The notes under the pieces: generated by a model
The model's input: the letters and a program-made list of their open reading frames with translations, nothing else
Database searches by the model: none
Told to the model about the DNA's origin: nothing
Part shown: in pieces, positions 11,518-22,191 of the stretch
Layout: each line of letters begins with the position of its first letter
Position numbering within the stretch: position 1 is the first letter of the stretch
DNA from: Devosia sp. MC521
Lineage (GTDB): Bacteria > Pseudomonadota > Alphaproteobacteria > Rhizobiales > Devosiaceae
Length of the DNA stretch: 64,000 bases
NCBI RefSeq assembly: GCF_014127105.1
Contig: NZ_CP059902.1
Span: 2,451,001-2,515,000, forward strand
Reading direction: 5' to 3'
Translations under genes and position numbers: made by a program

Positions 11518-11686
11518 CCCCCCACCTAACCTCCCCCGCTAGCAAGGGAGGGACCGATCGAGTGTACTGTTAGTCCCCCAATAGAGCCAATCGGGAATCA
11601 AGCCCACTACTGAGATTAGGCACCACCCCGCCCGATCCAAACGCGCAATGCGCTCCTCCCCCTATCAGGGGGAGGCTGGGTGGGGG
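11518..11686. repeat. GC-rich palindromic repeat pair (inverted)
   Basis: The 510-base gap between ligA and recN holds no gene. Two palindromic units of the form CCTCCC(n)GGGGGAGG followed by CTGGGTGGGGG lie at 11518-11553 (minus orientation) and 11655-11686 (plus), head-to-head around about 100 bases. Two more copies occur at 51311-51342 and 51471-51510. A further, different hairpin with CTTTCGCGAGAAAG is at about 11430-11450. This looks like a REP-type interspersed element. Confidence 0.7.
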
Positions 11687-11740
11687 AAAGCACTCAAGGC
11701 ATACTGCCTCAACTCGGCCAAACACCGAGCGCCATTTTGA

Positions 11741-13411
11741 CTAAACCACGGTCCCCAGTAACTTGCTCGCGGCGGCGCGGGCTTCATCGGTAATTTCCGC
11801 CCCCGCCAACATACGCGCCACTTCTTCCTGTCGCGCATCCCGGTCCAGCGGACGAACATGCGTGCGCATGAAAGCCCCCTCTTTGACCATCTGCTTTTCA
11901 ATAAGCAGGTGACGGTTCGCCCGGGCTGCGACCTGCGGGGCGTGTGTTACCGTCAGAACCTGCACTGTGCTTGCCAGCCGCGCCAAGCGGCGACCAATCG
12001 CATCGGCAACAGCACCGCCAACACCAGTGTCGATTTCGTCGAAAATCAGAACTGGTGCCGAGCCGCGATCGGCGAGCACCACCTTAAGCGCCAGCAGGAA
12101 ACGGCTCAATTCGCCGCCCGACGCCACCTTAAGCAGTGGCCCAGCGGCCGTGCCCGGATTGGTCTGCACGTGGAACGCGATTTGGTCAAAGCCAGCAGCA
12201 GCGACACGGTTCTTATCGACCTGCTGGTCGACAATGAACTTGGCCGCGCCCAGCTTCAAATCCGGCAGTTCAGCCTCGACCGCCTTGGTCAGCGCTTTAG
12301 CAGACTTGGCTCGGCTCGTGCTGAGCTTTTCTGCCGCCTCTGCATATTTGGCCCGCGCCAGCGCTTCGGCCTTCTCCAGAGTTTTGAGGCGCCCTTCCCC
12401 GCTTTGTAGCGTATTAAGATCGCCTTCATACTTTTCGAGCACTTCAACCAAGCCATCGCAGCTGGTCTGGTGCTTACGCGCGGCTGCGCGCAGCGCGAAA
12501 AGACGCTCTTCGACCTGCTCAAGCTCAGAGGGATCAAACGCCATCTCACGCTTCAGATCTTCCAAGGCGTCAGCGGCTGTATCTAGGGTGGCCAGCGAAG
12601 CGTCCAGCGCATCCACAATCGGCTGGAACAGGGTCGCCCCGCTGTCCAGCTTGCGCAGCAAGCGCCGCATGAGCGCCGCGAGTGCAGGCGATGGCGCGTT
12701 TGGACCGTTGAGGATTTCATCAATCTCGACAACATCCGCGGCAGCCTTTTCGGCCTGCTGCAACTGTTGGCGACGTTCGGACAATTCTGCCTCTTCGCCC
12801 AATCCCGGTTTCAGCTTGGAGAGCTCATCAACCGTGTGCCGCGCATAGTCTTCGGCGGCAAGTGCCGCATCAACCTGCGCGCGCTGCTCCTCAACGGCCT
12901 GTTGCGCCTCAACCAAGGTCGCCCAGGCGTCCCGCACAGCCGCTGCCGGTTTGGCGAGTTCACCAAAAGCGTCGAGCGCCGCGCGGTGCGTGGCCACATC
13001 AACCAAAGCGCGATCATCGTGCTGGCCGTGAATTTCGACGACCTGGCTCCCCACCTTTTGCAAAAGCGAGGCCGACACCGGCTGGTCATTGATAAAGGCG
13101 CGGGTACGGCCGTCCGAGAACTGAACACGCTTGAGGATCACGTCCTCATCATCGGGCACAGCGTTTTCGCGCAACAGCGCGCGCGCCGGATGATCTGCGG
13201 CCAGTTCCAGCACGGCGACGACCTGCCCGCTGTCCTGCCCCTGCCGTACCAGCGAGGCATCCCCGCGTCCGCCGAGCGCTAAAGTCAGCGCGTCAAGCAA
13301 AATGGATTTGCCCGCGCCGGTTTCACCGGTGAGGACAGTCATGCCGTTATCAAGCGCCAGATCGAGCTGGTCGATGAGAACGATATTGCGGACCGACAGC
13401 GCGTTTAGCAT
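11741..13411 (-). CDS. recN: DNA repair protein RecN
   Basis: 556 residues, typical for this SMC-like protein. An N-terminal half-ATPase with Walker A GETGAGKS (about 30-37) is followed by a long coiled-coil region (Glu/Ala/Lys-rich, about 155-370), and then the C-terminal half-ATPase with signature SGGELSRFLLALK and Walker B LIFDEIDTGVGG. RecN aids double-strand-break repair and is a classic SOS gene; a GAAC-N7-CAAC site upstream fits LexA control. The bamD terminator lies between bamD and recN, so recN likely has its own promoter in 13412-13576. Confidence 0.95.
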   Translation of the reverse strand: MLNALSVRNIVLIDQLDLALDNGMTVLTGETGAGKSILLDALTLALGGRGDASLVRQGQDSGQVVAVLELAADHPARALLRENAVPDDEDVILKRVQFSDGRTRAFINDQPVSASLLQKVGSQVVEIHGQHDDRALVDVATHRAALDAFGELAKPAAAVRDAWATLVEAQQAVEEQRAQVDAALAAEDYARHTVDELSKLKPGLGEEAELSERRQQLQQAEKAAADVVEIDEILNGPNAPSPALAALMRRLLRKLDSGATLFQPIVDALDASLATLDTAADALEDLKREMAFDPSELEQVEERLFALRAAARKHQTSCDGLVEVLEKYEGDLNTLQSGEGRLKTLEKAEALARAKYAEAAEKLSTSRAKSAKALTKAVEAELPDLKLGAAKFIVDQQVDKNRVAAAGFDQIAFHVQTNPGTAAGPLLKVASGGELSRFLLALKVVLADRGSAPVLIFDEIDTGVGGAVADAIGRRLARLASTVQVLTVTHAPQVAARANRHLLIEKQMVKEGAFMRTHVRPLDRDARQEEVARMLAGAEITDEARAAASKLLGTVV

Positions 13412-13536
13412 GCGCGAATTTCCCTCAAGGGACTGGGCTTTGCTTGTCTTATCAGCTTGGCTGCGGATTGAGACGCCCGCGAGACGCCTTCCACAGCAAA
13501 GCCGCTAACACAGCCGCGTGACACGATAGCAAATTA

Positions 13537-13551
13537 GAACAAAATAGCAAC
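13537..13551. promoter_or_regulatory. probable LexA box upstream of recN
   Basis: GAAC-N7-CAAC matches seven of eight defined positions of the alphaproteobacterial LexA direct repeat (GAAC-N7-GAAC in this orientation). It lies about 126 bases before the recN start. Confidence 0.5.
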
Positions 13552-13576
13552 ACCGTCTTTCGCTAACCCAAGAGCG

Positions 13577-13605
13577 AAAAACAAAGGGCCCCGTGTGGGG
13601 CCCTT
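13577..13605 (-). terminator. intrinsic terminator of bamD
   Basis: Perfect 9-bp stem AAGGGCCCC/GGGGCCCTT with a GTGT loop. On the minus strand it is followed by a T-rich tract, 22 bases after the bamD stop. Confidence 0.85.
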
Positions 13606-13627
13606 CAAACTCGTCATACTGACACGC

Positions 13628-14458
13628 TTAGTTGCGAACGCCGGCCAGCCAGCTGCCTGAATTCAGGCTTGGTGCAAGGCCCTGCTTACCGAGAAGTTCA
13701 AAGCCGCGCTTGTACCAGTCGCTCGATGGGTAGTTGTGGCCCAGAACGGCGGCAGCCGACATGGCTTCTGTGGTCAGACCAAGCGAGAGATAAGCCTCGG
13801 TCAGACGGTAGAGCGCTTCTTCGATGTGAGTCGAGGTCTGCCACTTTTCAACGACTTCGCGGAAGCGATTGATCGCCGCGGCATACTGGCCATTACCGAG
13901 GTAATAGCGGCCAACCGACATTTCCTTACCAGCGAGCTGGTCATAGGCGATCAGGAGCTTTTCCTTAGCGTCCTTGGCGTGCTCGGACTTAGGATAATTG
14001 TTGATCAGGAGCTGATAGGTGTCGATCGCATCCGTCGACAGCTGCTGATCGCGGGTAATATCCTTGATCTGAGCGAAATAGGCAGTGCCCTTCAGCCAGA
14101 GGATATAGGCGGTTTCAGAGCTCTTGGGATAGAGAGCCAGATAGCGGTCTGCCGCTAGGATCGCCTCGTCAAACTTGCCGATGCGATAGTTCGCATAGAC
14201 CTGCATAACCTTGCCCTTTTCGGTCAGCGGATCCAGCGGATGCTGGCGATTGAGCTGATCGAGCTTGCGGATCGCAGTCTGGTAGCGCTGGCCATCCATA
14301 TCGTCGAGCGCACCCTGATAAAGGGCAGCGGCAGGAATGATAGCAGCTTCTTTAAGCTTAGGCGGCTGGAACAGACCACCACCGGCGCAAGCCGTCAGTG
14401 CTGTCGCAAAAACGCCAATGGCAGCGAGCCGAACGGCGCGGGCTGTAAGCTTCTTCAT
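13628..14458 (-). CDS. bamD: outer membrane assembly lipoprotein BamD
   Basis: 276 residues from the ATG at 14458. A lipoprotein signal peptide ends in LTAC, so Cys about 24 would be lipidated. The body is a string of TPR-like helices (for example YQGALDDMDGQRYQTAIRKL and YQLLINNYPKSEHAKDAKEK), as in BamD/ComL. BamD is an essential part of the complex that folds beta-barrel proteins into the outer membrane. A GTG at 14473 would add five residues behind a GGGG stretch; I preferred the ATG because it starts directly at the signal peptide. It lies 98 bases after lpxC and ends at a terminator. Confidence 0.92.
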   Translation of the reverse strand: MKKLTARAVRLAAIGVFATALTACAGGGLFQPPKLKEAAIIPAAALYQGALDDMDGQRYQTAIRKLDQLNRQHPLDPLTEKGKVMQVYANYRIGKFDEAILAADRYLALYPKSSETAYILWLKGTAYFAQIKDITRDQQLSTDAIDTYQLLINNYPKSEHAKDAKEKLLIAYDQLAGKEMSVGRYYLGNGQYAAAINRFREVVEKWQTSTHIEEALYRLTEAYLSLGLTTEAMSAAAVLGHNYPSSDWYKRGFELLGKQGLAPSLNSGSWLAGVRN

Positions 14459-14555
14459 TGCATTAAAGGTCACGTACGGCCCCGTATTGGTTCATGCGCA
14501 CTAATGCGACGTAGTTTCCAAATGGATCAAAACTGTGGCAGCAGAAATCAACGTC

Positions 14556-15512
14556 TCAGCTTGCCGAGCGCAGATAATGGGACACCTCAAGACCTTCAGG
14601 TTGGTCGTTGAAGGCTTCCATTTCAAGCGGCAGATCCTCCGCGCTAACTATCTCATAATTAGCATCGCTGGAAAAGAGACCAGTCAAAACATGAGCATTA
14701 AGCGCATGGCCCCCTTTATAGGAGCGGAAGCGACCGAAGATCGGCAGGCCAGCGAGCGAGAGATCACCCACGGCGTCGAGCAGCTTGTGCCGCACGAATT
14801 CGTCCTCAAATCGCAGACCACCTGGGTTCAGGATGCGGTCTTCATCGACAGTGATTGAGTTATCAAGGCTCGAGCCGAGCGCAAAACCAGCCGAGCGCAG
14901 GATTTTGGCGTCGCGCGCGAAGCCAAAGGTGCGGGCGCGCGATACGTCTTCAAAATACCGGCGCGGTGTCCAGTCAAAGATCATGCGCTGGCGGCCGATG
15001 ACACGAGAATCAAATTCAATTTCAAGATCGAGCGCGCGCCCGTTGTAGGGCTCAAGCGCTGCGAAGGCGTCATTGTTACGAACCGTAACGGCGCGCATCA
15101 CCTTGAGGAATTTCTTGGCAGCCGGCTGCGTGACCAAACCAGCTTCAATAATTGCCTTGGCAAAGGGATAGGCAGAGCCGTCAAGGATCGGGCATTCCGG
15201 TCCTTCAAGCGTGATCAGCGCGTTGTCGACGCCAAGTCCCGAGAGTGCGGATACCACGTGCTCAACGGTCGAAACACTGTAGCTATCGCCCAGGTCGATC
15301 GTGGTCGCGAGCGTCGTGCGGCTGACGCGCGTGTGCAGCACCGGAACCGTCTTTGTATACGTGCCGCCGCCGAGGGCGCGTCGAATTACATAGCCAGTAT
15401 CGGGCGCTGCAGGCGCCAAAATCATTGTCACAGGCTGCGCCCCGTGGACGCCGTAGCCAGCAAAGTTAATCTCGCTGGCCAAGGTCCGCTGACGCGTAGA
15501 TAGCTTAGTCAT
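14556..15512 (-). CDS. lpxC: UDP-3-O-acyl-N-acetylglucosamine deacetylase
   Basis: 318 residues. Zinc ligands are visible: His in STVEHVVSAL and the HKLLDAVGD motif; the catalytic C-terminal GGHALNAHVL segment is also present. LpxC performs the committed step of lipid A synthesis in the cytoplasm. It follows ftsZ, as in many proteobacteria, but a strong terminator after ftsZ suggests its own promoter in 15513-15558. The C-terminal tail (after about residue 285) is the usual length and degron-like control cannot be judged by eye. Confidence 0.95.
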   Translation of the reverse strand: MTKLSTRQRTLASEINFAGYGVHGAQPVTMILAPAAPDTGYVIRRALGGGTYTKTVPVLHTRVSRTTLATTIDLGDSYSVSTVEHVVSALSGLGVDNALITLEGPECPILDGSAYPFAKAIIEAGLVTQPAAKKFLKVMRAVTVRNNDAFAALEPYNGRALDLEIEFDSRVIGRQRMIFDWTPRRYFEDVSRARTFGFARDAKILRSAGFALGSSLDNSITVDEDRILNPGGLRFEDEFVRHKLLDAVGDLSLAGLPIFGRFRSYKGGHALNAHVLTGLFSSDANYEIVSAEDLPLEMEAFNDQPEGLEVSHYLRSAS

Positions 15513-15558
15513 GCCTGGAATATTCCAAATAGGTCACGCTCAATCAGAACGCTTATCG

Positions 15559-15590
15559 AAAAAAAGCTCGGTGCGGAAGCCGCACCGAGC
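15559..15590 (-). terminator. strong intrinsic terminator of ftsZ
   Basis: Perfect 11-bp stem GCTCGGTGCGG/CCGCACCGAGC with a 3-base loop, then at least seven T on the minus strand. It separates ftsZ from lpxC. Confidence 0.92.
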
Positions 15591-15619
15591 AAGGTTTTCA
15601 CCTGTTGATCACGAAAAGA

Positions 15620-17317
15620 CTAACCGTGCTTACGCAGGAATGCTGGAATCTCAAGGTGTTCCTTCTGCGCGGGTGCAGCAGGAGCGCGACCATGTGTATC
15701 AAGATTGCCACGCGCGCCTTCGGTTGCTGGCGGGACACGCGAAGCGCGCTGACCACCATTCTCGATTGCACTGCGAGCCGCAGCATCGTCAGCCATGGTC
15801 TGGCGCGGTTCAGCACGAACCTCTGCCTGAGCAGGTGCGCCCAAGTTCAGACCAACATTGGATGCCAGACGCTTGAAGAGTGCGCGAGCATTGCGTGGCT
15901 CTTCAGTCTGCACCTGCGGAGCGACTGCAGCTTCCTGAGTGCGGCGAGCAACAGCTGGCAGCTCTTCAGTACGCGGCATACGTCGCTGACCGTCCGGACG
16001 CGCTGCATTGGATGGAACATAAACCGAAGGGATCGGCTGTTCCTGAGCAACAACAATCTCTTCTGGCTCATAGTGAGATTCAGAAGCCGGCACGTATGGT
16101 TCTACGACGATACCGTCGTCTTCGTGAAAGGAAACTGGCGATGGCTGCGCAGCGGGCGTTGGGTGCTGAGCGTGGAACGCTTCGGCAACCGCAGCTTCAA
16201 CCTGCGAGCTGATGTCTTCAACTTCCATCATCACTGGCTCAACCGGAGCCTGCGGCACCACGGGACGGTTGGCCTCAACCGGAACGTGGCGTTTTACTGA
16301 TAAAGGGGTGCGGGACGCGTGCGGCTTAGCCGGCTCCATTGCCTGAACCATAGTCGCGTCGGTGCCAGTAGCAACGACAGATACGCGGATCGTACCGTTC
16401 AGGTTTGGATCGTAAGTCGCACCAAGAATGATATTCGCGTCGGTATCCACTTCTTCGCGGATACGCGAAGCGGCTTCATCGACTTCATAAAGGGTCAGGT
16501 CTGGACCGCCGGTGATCGAGATCAGCAGGCCACGAGCACCATGCATCGACACATCGTCGAGCAGTGGGTTCGCGATAGCCGCTTCAGCAGCATGACGTGC
16601 ACGATCTTCGCCCGAAGCTTCGCCAGTACCCATCATCGCCTTGCCCATGCCACGCATAACAGCGCGCACGTCAGCGAAGTCGAGGTTGATCAGGCCTTCC
16701 TTGACCATCAGATCGGTGATGCAAGCAACACCCGAGAACAGCACCTGGTCAGCCATCGCGAAAGCGTCGGCGAAGGTGGTCTTCTCGTTGGCAACACGGA
16801 ACAGGTTCTGGTTCGGGATAACGATCAGCGTGTCAACGTGACGGTGCAGTTCGTCAATGCCATCTTCAGCCAGACGGGTACGACGATTACCCTCAAAGTT
16901 GAACGGCTTGGTCACAACGCCAACGGTCAGGATGCCCTGTTCGCGCGCAGCCCGAGCCACAACGGGCGCTGCACCAGTGCCAGTACCACCACCCATACCA
17001 CAGGTGATGAACACCATGTGCGAGCCGGAAAGGTGATCGTTGATTTCGTCCCAGCTTTCTTCCGCTGCCGCACGACCCACTTCCGGGTGCGATCCAGCGC
17101 CAAGACCTTCAGTGACGCCAACGCCAAGCTGAATGATCCTCTGTGCCTTCGACAGGGCGAGTGCCTGCGCGTCGGTGTTTGCAACGACAAAATCCACGCC
17201 TTCAAGGCCGGATTGAATCATGTTGTTTACGGCGTTGCCGCCACCACCGCCCACACCGAACACGGTGATGCGGGGCTTGAGTTCCTGAATATCGGGAATA
17301 GTGAGGTTGATCGTCAT
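15620..17317 (-). CDS. ftsZ: cell division protein FtsZ
   Basis: 565 residues from the ATG at 17317 ([17 protein letters not shown]). The GTPase core has the G-loop region [14 protein letters not shown] and the tubulin signature [12 protein letters not shown]; the T7 loop lies near NLDFADVR. A disordered Pro/Ala/Glu-rich linker of about 200 residues follows, as in other alphaproteobacteria, and the protein ends in the conserved peptide [10 protein letters not shown] that binds FtsA. An upstream in-frame ATG at 17329 would add four residues; the GGGG before 17317 favours the shorter form. It has its own 340-base upstream region with CtrA-like half-sites and ends at a strong terminator. Confidence 0.97.
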   Translation of the reverse strand: MTINLTIPDIQELKPRITVFGVGGGGGNAVNNMIQSGLEGVDFVVANTDAQALALSKAQRIIQLGVGVTEGLGAGSHPEVGRAAAEESWDEINDHLSGSHMVFITCGMGGGTGTGAAPVVARAAREQGILTVGVVTKPFNFEGNRRTRLAEDGIDELHRHVDTLIVIPNQNLFRVANEKTTFADAFAMADQVLFSGVACITDLMVKEGLINLDFADVRAVMRGMGKAMMGTGEASGEDRARHAAEAAIANPLLDDVSMHGARGLLISITGGPDLTLYEVDEAASRIREEVDTDANIILGATYDPNLNGTIRVSVVATGTDATMVQAMEPAKPHASRTPLSVKRHVPVEANRPVVPQAPVEPVMMEVEDISSQVEAAVAEAFHAQHPTPAAQPSPVSFHEDDGIVVEPYVPASESHYEPEEIVVAQEQPIPSVYVPSNAARPDGQRRMPRTEELPAVARRTQEAAVAPQVQTEEPRNARALFKRLASNVGLNLGAPAQAEVRAEPRQTMADDAAARSAIENGGQRASRVPPATEGARGNLDTHGRAPAAPAQKEHLEIPAFLRKHG

Positions 17318-17366
17318 GTGTGGCCCCATAGGTGGCGTGGTTGATTAAGATTTAGCGGCCTAATCG

Positions 17367-17381
17367 TTAATCCCACCCTAA
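17367..17381. promoter_or_regulatory. CtrA-like site upstream of ftsZ
   Basis: TTAA-N7-CTAA lies 50 bases before the ftsZ start, seven of eight bases of the alphaproteobacterial CtrA consensus TTAA-N7-TTAA. Two isolated TTAACC half-sites occur further up (17449-17454 and 17473-17478). The remaining 17330-17670 gap holds no gene. Confidence 0.4.
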
Positions 17382-17549
17382 CAATTGCCTGTATTGCGCA
17401 GTTCTCGGCGCATTTTGCGACACCACATGCAAGGCACGCCCTCTGGCGTTAACCAGCCGATAAGCAACAAAATTAACCTTGCACGGTGCGGAGCTGGTCA
17501 GTTTGGGCCTTGATAAAGTGATAATAAAATAAACGAATGCCCATAAAGT

Positions 17550-17580
17550 GAGAGGGCGCTCGCTTAACGAACGCCCTCTC
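17550..17580 (-). terminator. hairpin after ftsA, possible terminator
   Basis: Nine-bp stem GAGAGGGCG/CGCCCTCTC with a 13-base loop, 90 bases after the ftsA stop. The T tract on the minus strand is poor (ACTTTATG), so read-through to ftsZ is likely. Confidence 0.5.
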
Positions 17581-17670
17581 CTGATTTGGCTCTACGGAGT
17601 TATCCGTATCTATCTTTGTGTGTTAATTCGCGTCCAACGCCGCCACCTGATCGATCGTTTCCGTCGACGA

Positions 17671-18984
17671 TCAGAAGCTGCTACGCAACCAATTGCCGAC
17701 TCGTGAGAGGTAGCCGTCCGTCCCAATGAGTTTGCGGCTACTGCGCGGCTCGGAGTATTCATTGGCGCAGACCTGCGGATAAACCAGCATGCCCGCCACT
17801 GTCGCAAAGGCGGCGCCACGAGCAATTTCAGGCAGGCCCGAAATTCCCATCGGGCGACCATTGCGGACGTTGCGAGCAAGGGTGCGACGCGCCACTTCCG
17901 GCAGGCCAGTCATTTCGCTGGCCCCACCGGTTAACACGAAGCGACGTCCGCAGACGTCCATCATGCCCGTGGCCTGCATGCGGTCGCGGATTGCTGTCAG
18001 CACTTCTTCGATACGCGGACGCATGATGCGGGTCAGAACAGCGCGCGGGATTTGCCCCGGCGCTTCGTCATGACTTGCACCCACGGGCTGGATCGGGATC
18101 ATCTCGCGTTCGTCCGCCTGCCCCGGCAGAACCGAGCCATGCAATGTTTTGAGGCGCTCTGCGTCCTGCACGCTCACCGAGAGCTGGCGCGCGATGTCGA
18201 GCGTCAGATGGTGGCCGCCAATGGCGATAGCATCGGCATATACCATATGCCCGTCGTTAAACACCGACACAGTCGTCGTCGCGCCGCCAAAGTCGATGCA
18301 GGCAACACCCAATTGCGCTTCATCATCTACAAGGGTCGCAAGACCCGAGGCATAGGGCGTGGCAACGATGGCTTCGATCTGCAAGTGGCAGCGGTGAAGC
18401 ACCAGTTCCAGATTGCGCATAGCCAGAGTTTCCGCGCTCACCACGGCGACATCGACGGACAGCTTCTCGCCTACCATGCCCTTGGGATCACGAATGCCCT
18501 TGTGACCATCGAGCGAAAACCCGATGGGCAGCGCGTGAATAATGGAGCGTTCCGGACGAACCGAACGAGAATTGACCGCCTTGAGCACACGCACAAGGTC
18601 AGACTTTTCCACCTCTTGGCCGTCAAGATTGACCGCCGCCGAGAAGGTTTCCGAACCCAGACGGCCAGCCGTAACGTTGACGAGCACGCTTTCCAGCGTC
18701 AGCCCTGCAGCGCGCTCAGCCATGCCCACGACATTGCGAATAGCCTGTTCGGCCTTTTCGATGTCGGTGACCACACCGCTCTTGACGCCTGCCGCCGGAC
18801 CATAGCCAAAACCGATCACTTCTGCCTTGTGGGTACGCCCCTTCAAGGAGCGACCTTCGCTGCGCGGAACCAGGCGCGCGATAATGCAGCAGATCTTGGT
18901 CGACCCAATGTCGAGCACGGCCACCAGAGTGGTCTTGCCAGGTTGAACCGGACGAAGCCGGGAGGTCATCGCATCGGTGATCAT
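17671..18984 (-). CDS. ftsA: cell division protein FtsA
   Basis: 437 residues of the actin/Hsp70 fold: phosphate-1 motif VAVLDIGSTKICC, the 1C insertion typical of FtsA, and the adenosine segment RFVLTGGASEMTGL. The C-terminal end GYLSRVGNWLRSSF is an amphipathic membrane-targeting helix. FtsA tethers FtsZ to the inner membrane. The ATG overlaps the ftsQ stop (ATGA), so the two are translationally coupled. Confidence 0.96.
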   Translation of the reverse strand: MITDAMTSRLRPVQPGKTTLVAVLDIGSTKICCIIARLVPRSEGRSLKGRTHKAEVIGFGYGPAAGVKSGVVTDIEKAEQAIRNVVGMAERAAGLTLESVLVNVTAGRLGSETFSAAVNLDGQEVEKSDLVRVLKAVNSRSVRPERSIIHALPIGFSLDGHKGIRDPKGMVGEKLSVDVAVVSAETLAMRNLELVLHRCHLQIEAIVATPYASGLATLVDDEAQLGVACIDFGGATTTVSVFNDGHMVYADAIAIGGHHLTLDIARQLSVSVQDAERLKTLHGSVLPGQADEREMIPIQPVGASHDEAPGQIPRAVLTRIMRPRIEEVLTAIRDRMQATGMMDVCGRRFVLTGGASEMTGLPEVARRTLARNVRNGRPMGISGLPEIARGAAFATVAGMLVYPQVCANEYSEPRSSRKLIGTDGYLSRVGNWLRSSF

Positions 18985-19868
18985 TGGGGTGTCGTCACAG
19001 TTTCTTCGATAGGCTTATTGGGGCGGAGCGCGACCAGCGTGTCATTGCGCAAATCAATCTGCGCCAGATCGCGGTCGAGCAATCGGAATTCATCTTGATA
19101 GTCTTGCAGCTTGCGCAGCGCTTGGGCGACGCCCTGCTCCGGCAGCTGCACACGCAGGCCAGTGCTATAGATCAAATCCCAACGACGGTCGGCGATACGC
19201 GAAATCGCCACCAACTCGTCTTTGAGTTGCGGAACAGTGTCGATGGCGCGGATCATCGCCAAGGCATCGTCCGCAGCGCCATCGCCAATGACCAATGGCA
19301 GATCGCCATAGGCACCACGATCTTCGCCGATCTGATCCCCTGCCCGATCAATCAAGAAGGTGATGCCATCCACGCGCCAACGCGCAACCGGCAGTTTCTC
19401 AGTGATCGTAACGTCCACCTTCCCCGGATAGGTCTTGCGGACCAACACGCTTTCAACGGCCGGTAGCTCAGCAATGCGCTTGCGCGCGGCATCCACATCA
19501 AAACTCATCGTCGAGGTTTCGAGCTGGATCGCCAAAGCGTCGAACACATCCTGCTCGGATGTCAGTGTTTGACCGGAGATCGAGATTTCCGAAACGGCAA
19601 GGCCAGCATGCGCAAATTGCGCCTGCGCCAGTTCGACCCCGATCATCGCCAGATTGCCGATAGGCTCACGGACTTGGTAAAGCCCGGCACAGCCAGCGAG
19701 TAGCAAAACACCAGTAAAAACCTTGCGGATCTTGCCGCTGTGCAAAACCCAAACGCGGTTCAGCGAATTTTTGATACGGCGACGCGGAGCGCGCGCTCGG
19801 ACAGGCAAAGCGCGGGTCGTCACTGGTCGCGCTCCAGCGAGAAGTGTCTCGCTTTTTACCTGTTGCAA
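18981..19868 (-). CDS. ftsQ: cell division protein FtsQ
   Basis: Bitopic division protein: an Arg-rich cytoplasmic tail ([14 protein letters not shown]), one membrane segment ([17 protein letters not shown]), then a POTRA domain ([20 protein letters not shown]) and the FtsQ beta domain. I chose TTG at 19868 (295 residues) because a strong GGAGG stands 7 bases before it; it overlaps the ddl stop by 13 bases. A GTG at 19823 behind GGAG is an alternative. The longest reading (to 19985) would lie deep in ddl and is unlikely. Its stop overlaps the ftsA start. Confidence 0.88.
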   Translation of the reverse strand: MQQVKSETLLAGARPVTTRALPVRARAPRRRIKNSLNRVWVLHSGKIRKVFTGVLLLAGCAGLYQVREPIGNLAMIGVELAQAQFAHAGLAVSEISISGQTLTSEQDVFDALAIQLETSTMSFDVDAARKRIAELPAVESVLVRKTYPGKVDVTITEKLPVARWRVDGITFLIDRAGDQIGEDRGAYGDLPLVIGDGAADDALAMIRAIDTVPQLKDELVAISRIADRRWDLIYSTGLRVQLPEQGVAQALRKLQDYQDEFRLLDRDLAQIDLRNDTLVALRPNKPIEETVTTPQ

Positions 19869-20776
19869 CTCGCGTCCTCCACCATCCAGGAGACTAGATC
19901 TTCGTAAGAGTGCCCGGCATGCAGAGCCTGCTCGGGCACCAGGGATGTCGCTGTCATACCCGGCTGGGTGTTGATCTCGAGACAAACCAGTTCGCCATCT
20001 TCCCCAGCTGCCTCGTTGTACCGGAAGTCACTTCTGGTCACGCCTCGGCATCCGAGTGCTGCATGGGCAGCTAGTGCGAGCTTTTGCACTTTGTCGTAAA
20101 TTTTCGGTTTCAGATCGGCAGGCAAAATATGCACCGACCCACCAGCCGCATATTTTGCTTCATAATTGTAGAAGCTGAGGTTTGTGACGATCTCCGTCAC
20201 CCCTAGCGCCACATTACCCATTACCGCGCAGGTGAGTTCACGGCCCGGAATAAACCGTTCAACCATGACCTCTTCGCCATTATTCCAATCCTCGCGCAAC
20301 AGTTCCTGCGGCGGATGACTGGTCTCGGCTTTGACGATAAACACGCCAAAGCTGGAGCCATCGGCGATCGGTTTGATCACATAAGGCGGGGCCATAACGT
20401 GGTCGCGCGCCGCCTCGGCCCTGGTCACGATCACGTGATCGGTGACAGGGATGCCCGCAGCCTTGAAGGCGATCTTGGCCTGATGCTTATTCATCGCCAG
20501 CGCCGAAGCCATCACGCCCGAATGGGTGTATGGGATTTCGAGCAGTTCCAGCACGCCCTGGATCATGCCGCTTTCGCCAAACGGGCCATGCAAAGCGTTG
20601 AACGCCACATCCGGCTTAAGCTGACGCAGCACATCCGCAACGTCACGGCCAACGTCAACCTTGGTCACCCGATAGCCCGCATTGCGCAGAGCCGCAGCGC
20701 AGCCAGCGCCGGAGCTCAGCGACACGGGGCGCTCGTTCGACCAACCACCCATCAAGACCGCGACATGCTTGCTCAT
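19856..20776 (-). CDS. ddl: D-alanine--D-alanine ligase
   Basis: 306 residues from the ATG at 20776 ([17 protein letters not shown]), an ATP-grasp enzyme. The N-terminal [16 protein letters not shown] loop, the [13 protein letters not shown] segment and the C-terminal metal site [11 protein letters not shown] are all present. It makes the D-Ala-D-Ala dipeptide that MurF adds. ATG overlaps the murC stop (ATGA). In many relatives murB lies between murC and ddl; here the overlap leaves no room for it. Confidence 0.96.
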   Translation of the reverse strand: MSKHVAVLMGGWSNERPVSLSSGAGCAAALRNAGYRVTKVDVGRDVADVLRQLKPDVAFNALHGPFGESGMIQGVLELLEIPYTHSGVMASALAMNKHQAKIAFKAAGIPVTDHVIVTRAEAARDHVMAPPYVIKPIADGSSFGVFIVKAETSHPPQELLREDWNNGEEVMVERFIPGRELTCAVMGNVALGVTEIVTNLSFYNYEAKYAAGGSVHILPADLKPKIYDKVQKLALAAHAALGCRGVTRSDFRYNEAAGEDGELVCLEINTQPGMTATSLVPEQALHAGHSYEDLVSWMVEDASCNR

Positions 20777-22191
20777 TGTGCAGCCTCGTTCTGTGCAGCG
20801 GCCAATTGCGCCGGAAGCGCTGCCGCCCATTGAGTGATATTGCCGGCGCCTAGGCACACGACATAATCGCCTGCTGCCGTGCGTTCCGCCAGAATTGCGG
20901 CAAGGTCTTCAGGCCCTGCAAGAACGCGCGCATCGCGATGACCACGGGCACGAATGCGGTTGACCAACTCGTCGTTGGTCACGCCCTCAATCGGCTGCTC
21001 TCCCGCAGCATAGATCGGCGCTACCAGCACAGTGTCCGCGTCATTGAAGCAGGCCGCGAAATCATCAAACAGATCCTGCACACGGCTAAAGCGGTGCGGC
21101 TGCACAATCGCCACCACATCGCGTCGTGCCGATTGGCGCGCTGCCTTCAACACTGCCGCGATTTCAACCGGGTGATGACCATAGTCGTCGATCACTGTCA
21201 CACCGCCCGCTTCACCTGTCTTGGTGAAGCGACGCTTGACGCCCGTAAAGCCCTTGAGGCCCTTGCGAATCGCTTCAGCTGACACATGCAGCTGGTCCGC
21301 CACGGCAATCGCTGCCGTCGCATTGAGTGCGTTGTGAATGCCCGGCATTGGCAGTTCGAGCCCATTAATGCGCAATTGCGTCTGACGAATCCGGTCACGG
21401 ATTTCGACCGAGAAGGTCTGAACACCGTCATGATTTTCGACATCGATCAGGCGTACGTCTGCCTGCGGGTTACGCCCATAGGTGACAACACGACGATCGC
21501 GGATTTCGCCAACCAGCGACTGCACAATCGGATGATCGAGGCACATCACCGCAAAGCCGTAGAACGGCACATTCTCAACGAACTGGTGGAAGGCCTTCTT
21601 CACGCCTTCAAAGTCACCATAGTGATCAAGGTGCTCAGGGTCGATGTTGGTCACGACCGCTACGTCCGCCGGCAGCTTCACGAAAGTGCCGTCGCTTTCG
21701 TCTGCCTCAACCACCATCCATTCACCGCCACCAAGACGGGCATTGGTGCCATAGGCATTGATGATACCGCCGTTGATCACAGTCGGATCAAGATTGCCGG
21801 CATCGAGCAGCGCCGCGACCAGCGTGGTCGTCGTCGTCTTGCCATGCGTGCCGCCAATAGCAATGGCGGTCTTAAACCGCATGATTTCGGCCAGCATTTC
21901 AGCGCGACGCACCACAGGCAAAGCCCGCGCCCGCGCTTCCATCAGCTCTGGATTGTCTTTCTTGATCGCCGAGGAGATCACCACGACTTCAGCCAGACCG
22001 AGGTTGTCACCGCTCTGACCGATCTCAACCTTGATCCCCATGTCGCGCAAGCGCTGAACATTGGGATTAAGCGAGGCGTCGGAGCCTTGCACCGTGTAGC
22101 CTTGGTTATGAAGGATTTCGGCAATACCGCTCATGCCAATGCCGCCAATGCCGATAAAATGGACCGGCCCGATGTTCCGCGGCATCTTCAT
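20773..22191 (-). CDS. murC: UDP-N-acetylmuramate--L-alanine ligase
   Basis: 472 residues. Rossmann start [22 protein letters not shown] loop [11 protein letters not shown], and the Mur-ligase central segment [11 protein letters not shown]. It adds L-Ala to UDP-MurNAc in the cytoplasm. The start overlaps the murG stop by four bases and its stop overlaps the ddl start, so murG-murC-ddl are coupled. Confidence 0.96.
   Translation of the reverse strand: MKMPRNIGPVHFIGIGGIGMSGIAEILHNQGYTVQGSDASLNPNVQRLRDMGIKVEIGQSGDNLGLAEVVVISSAIKKDNPELMEARARALPVVRRAEMLAEIMRFKTAIAIGGTHGKTTTTTLVAALLDAGNLDPTVINGGIINAYGTNARLGGGEWMVVEADESDGTFVKLPADVAVVTNIDPEHLDHYGDFEGVKKAFHQFVENVPFYGFAVMCLDHPIVQSLVGEIRDRRVVTYGRNPQADVRLIDVENHDGVQTFSVEIRDRIRQTQLRINGLELPMPGIHNALNATAAIAVADQLHVSAEAIRKGLKGFTGVKRRFTKTGEAGGVTVIDDYGHHPVEIAAVLKAARQSARRDVVAIVQPHRFSRVQDLFDDFAACFNDADTVLVAPIYAAGEQPIEGVTNDELVNRIRARGHRDARVLAGPEDLAAILAERTAAGDYVVCLGAGNITQWAAALPAQLAAAQNEAAQ

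Noticed and set aside
11518-11686. CRISPR array or transposon ends
   Set aside because: Only two palindromic units, no regular spacers, no transposase and no target duplication.
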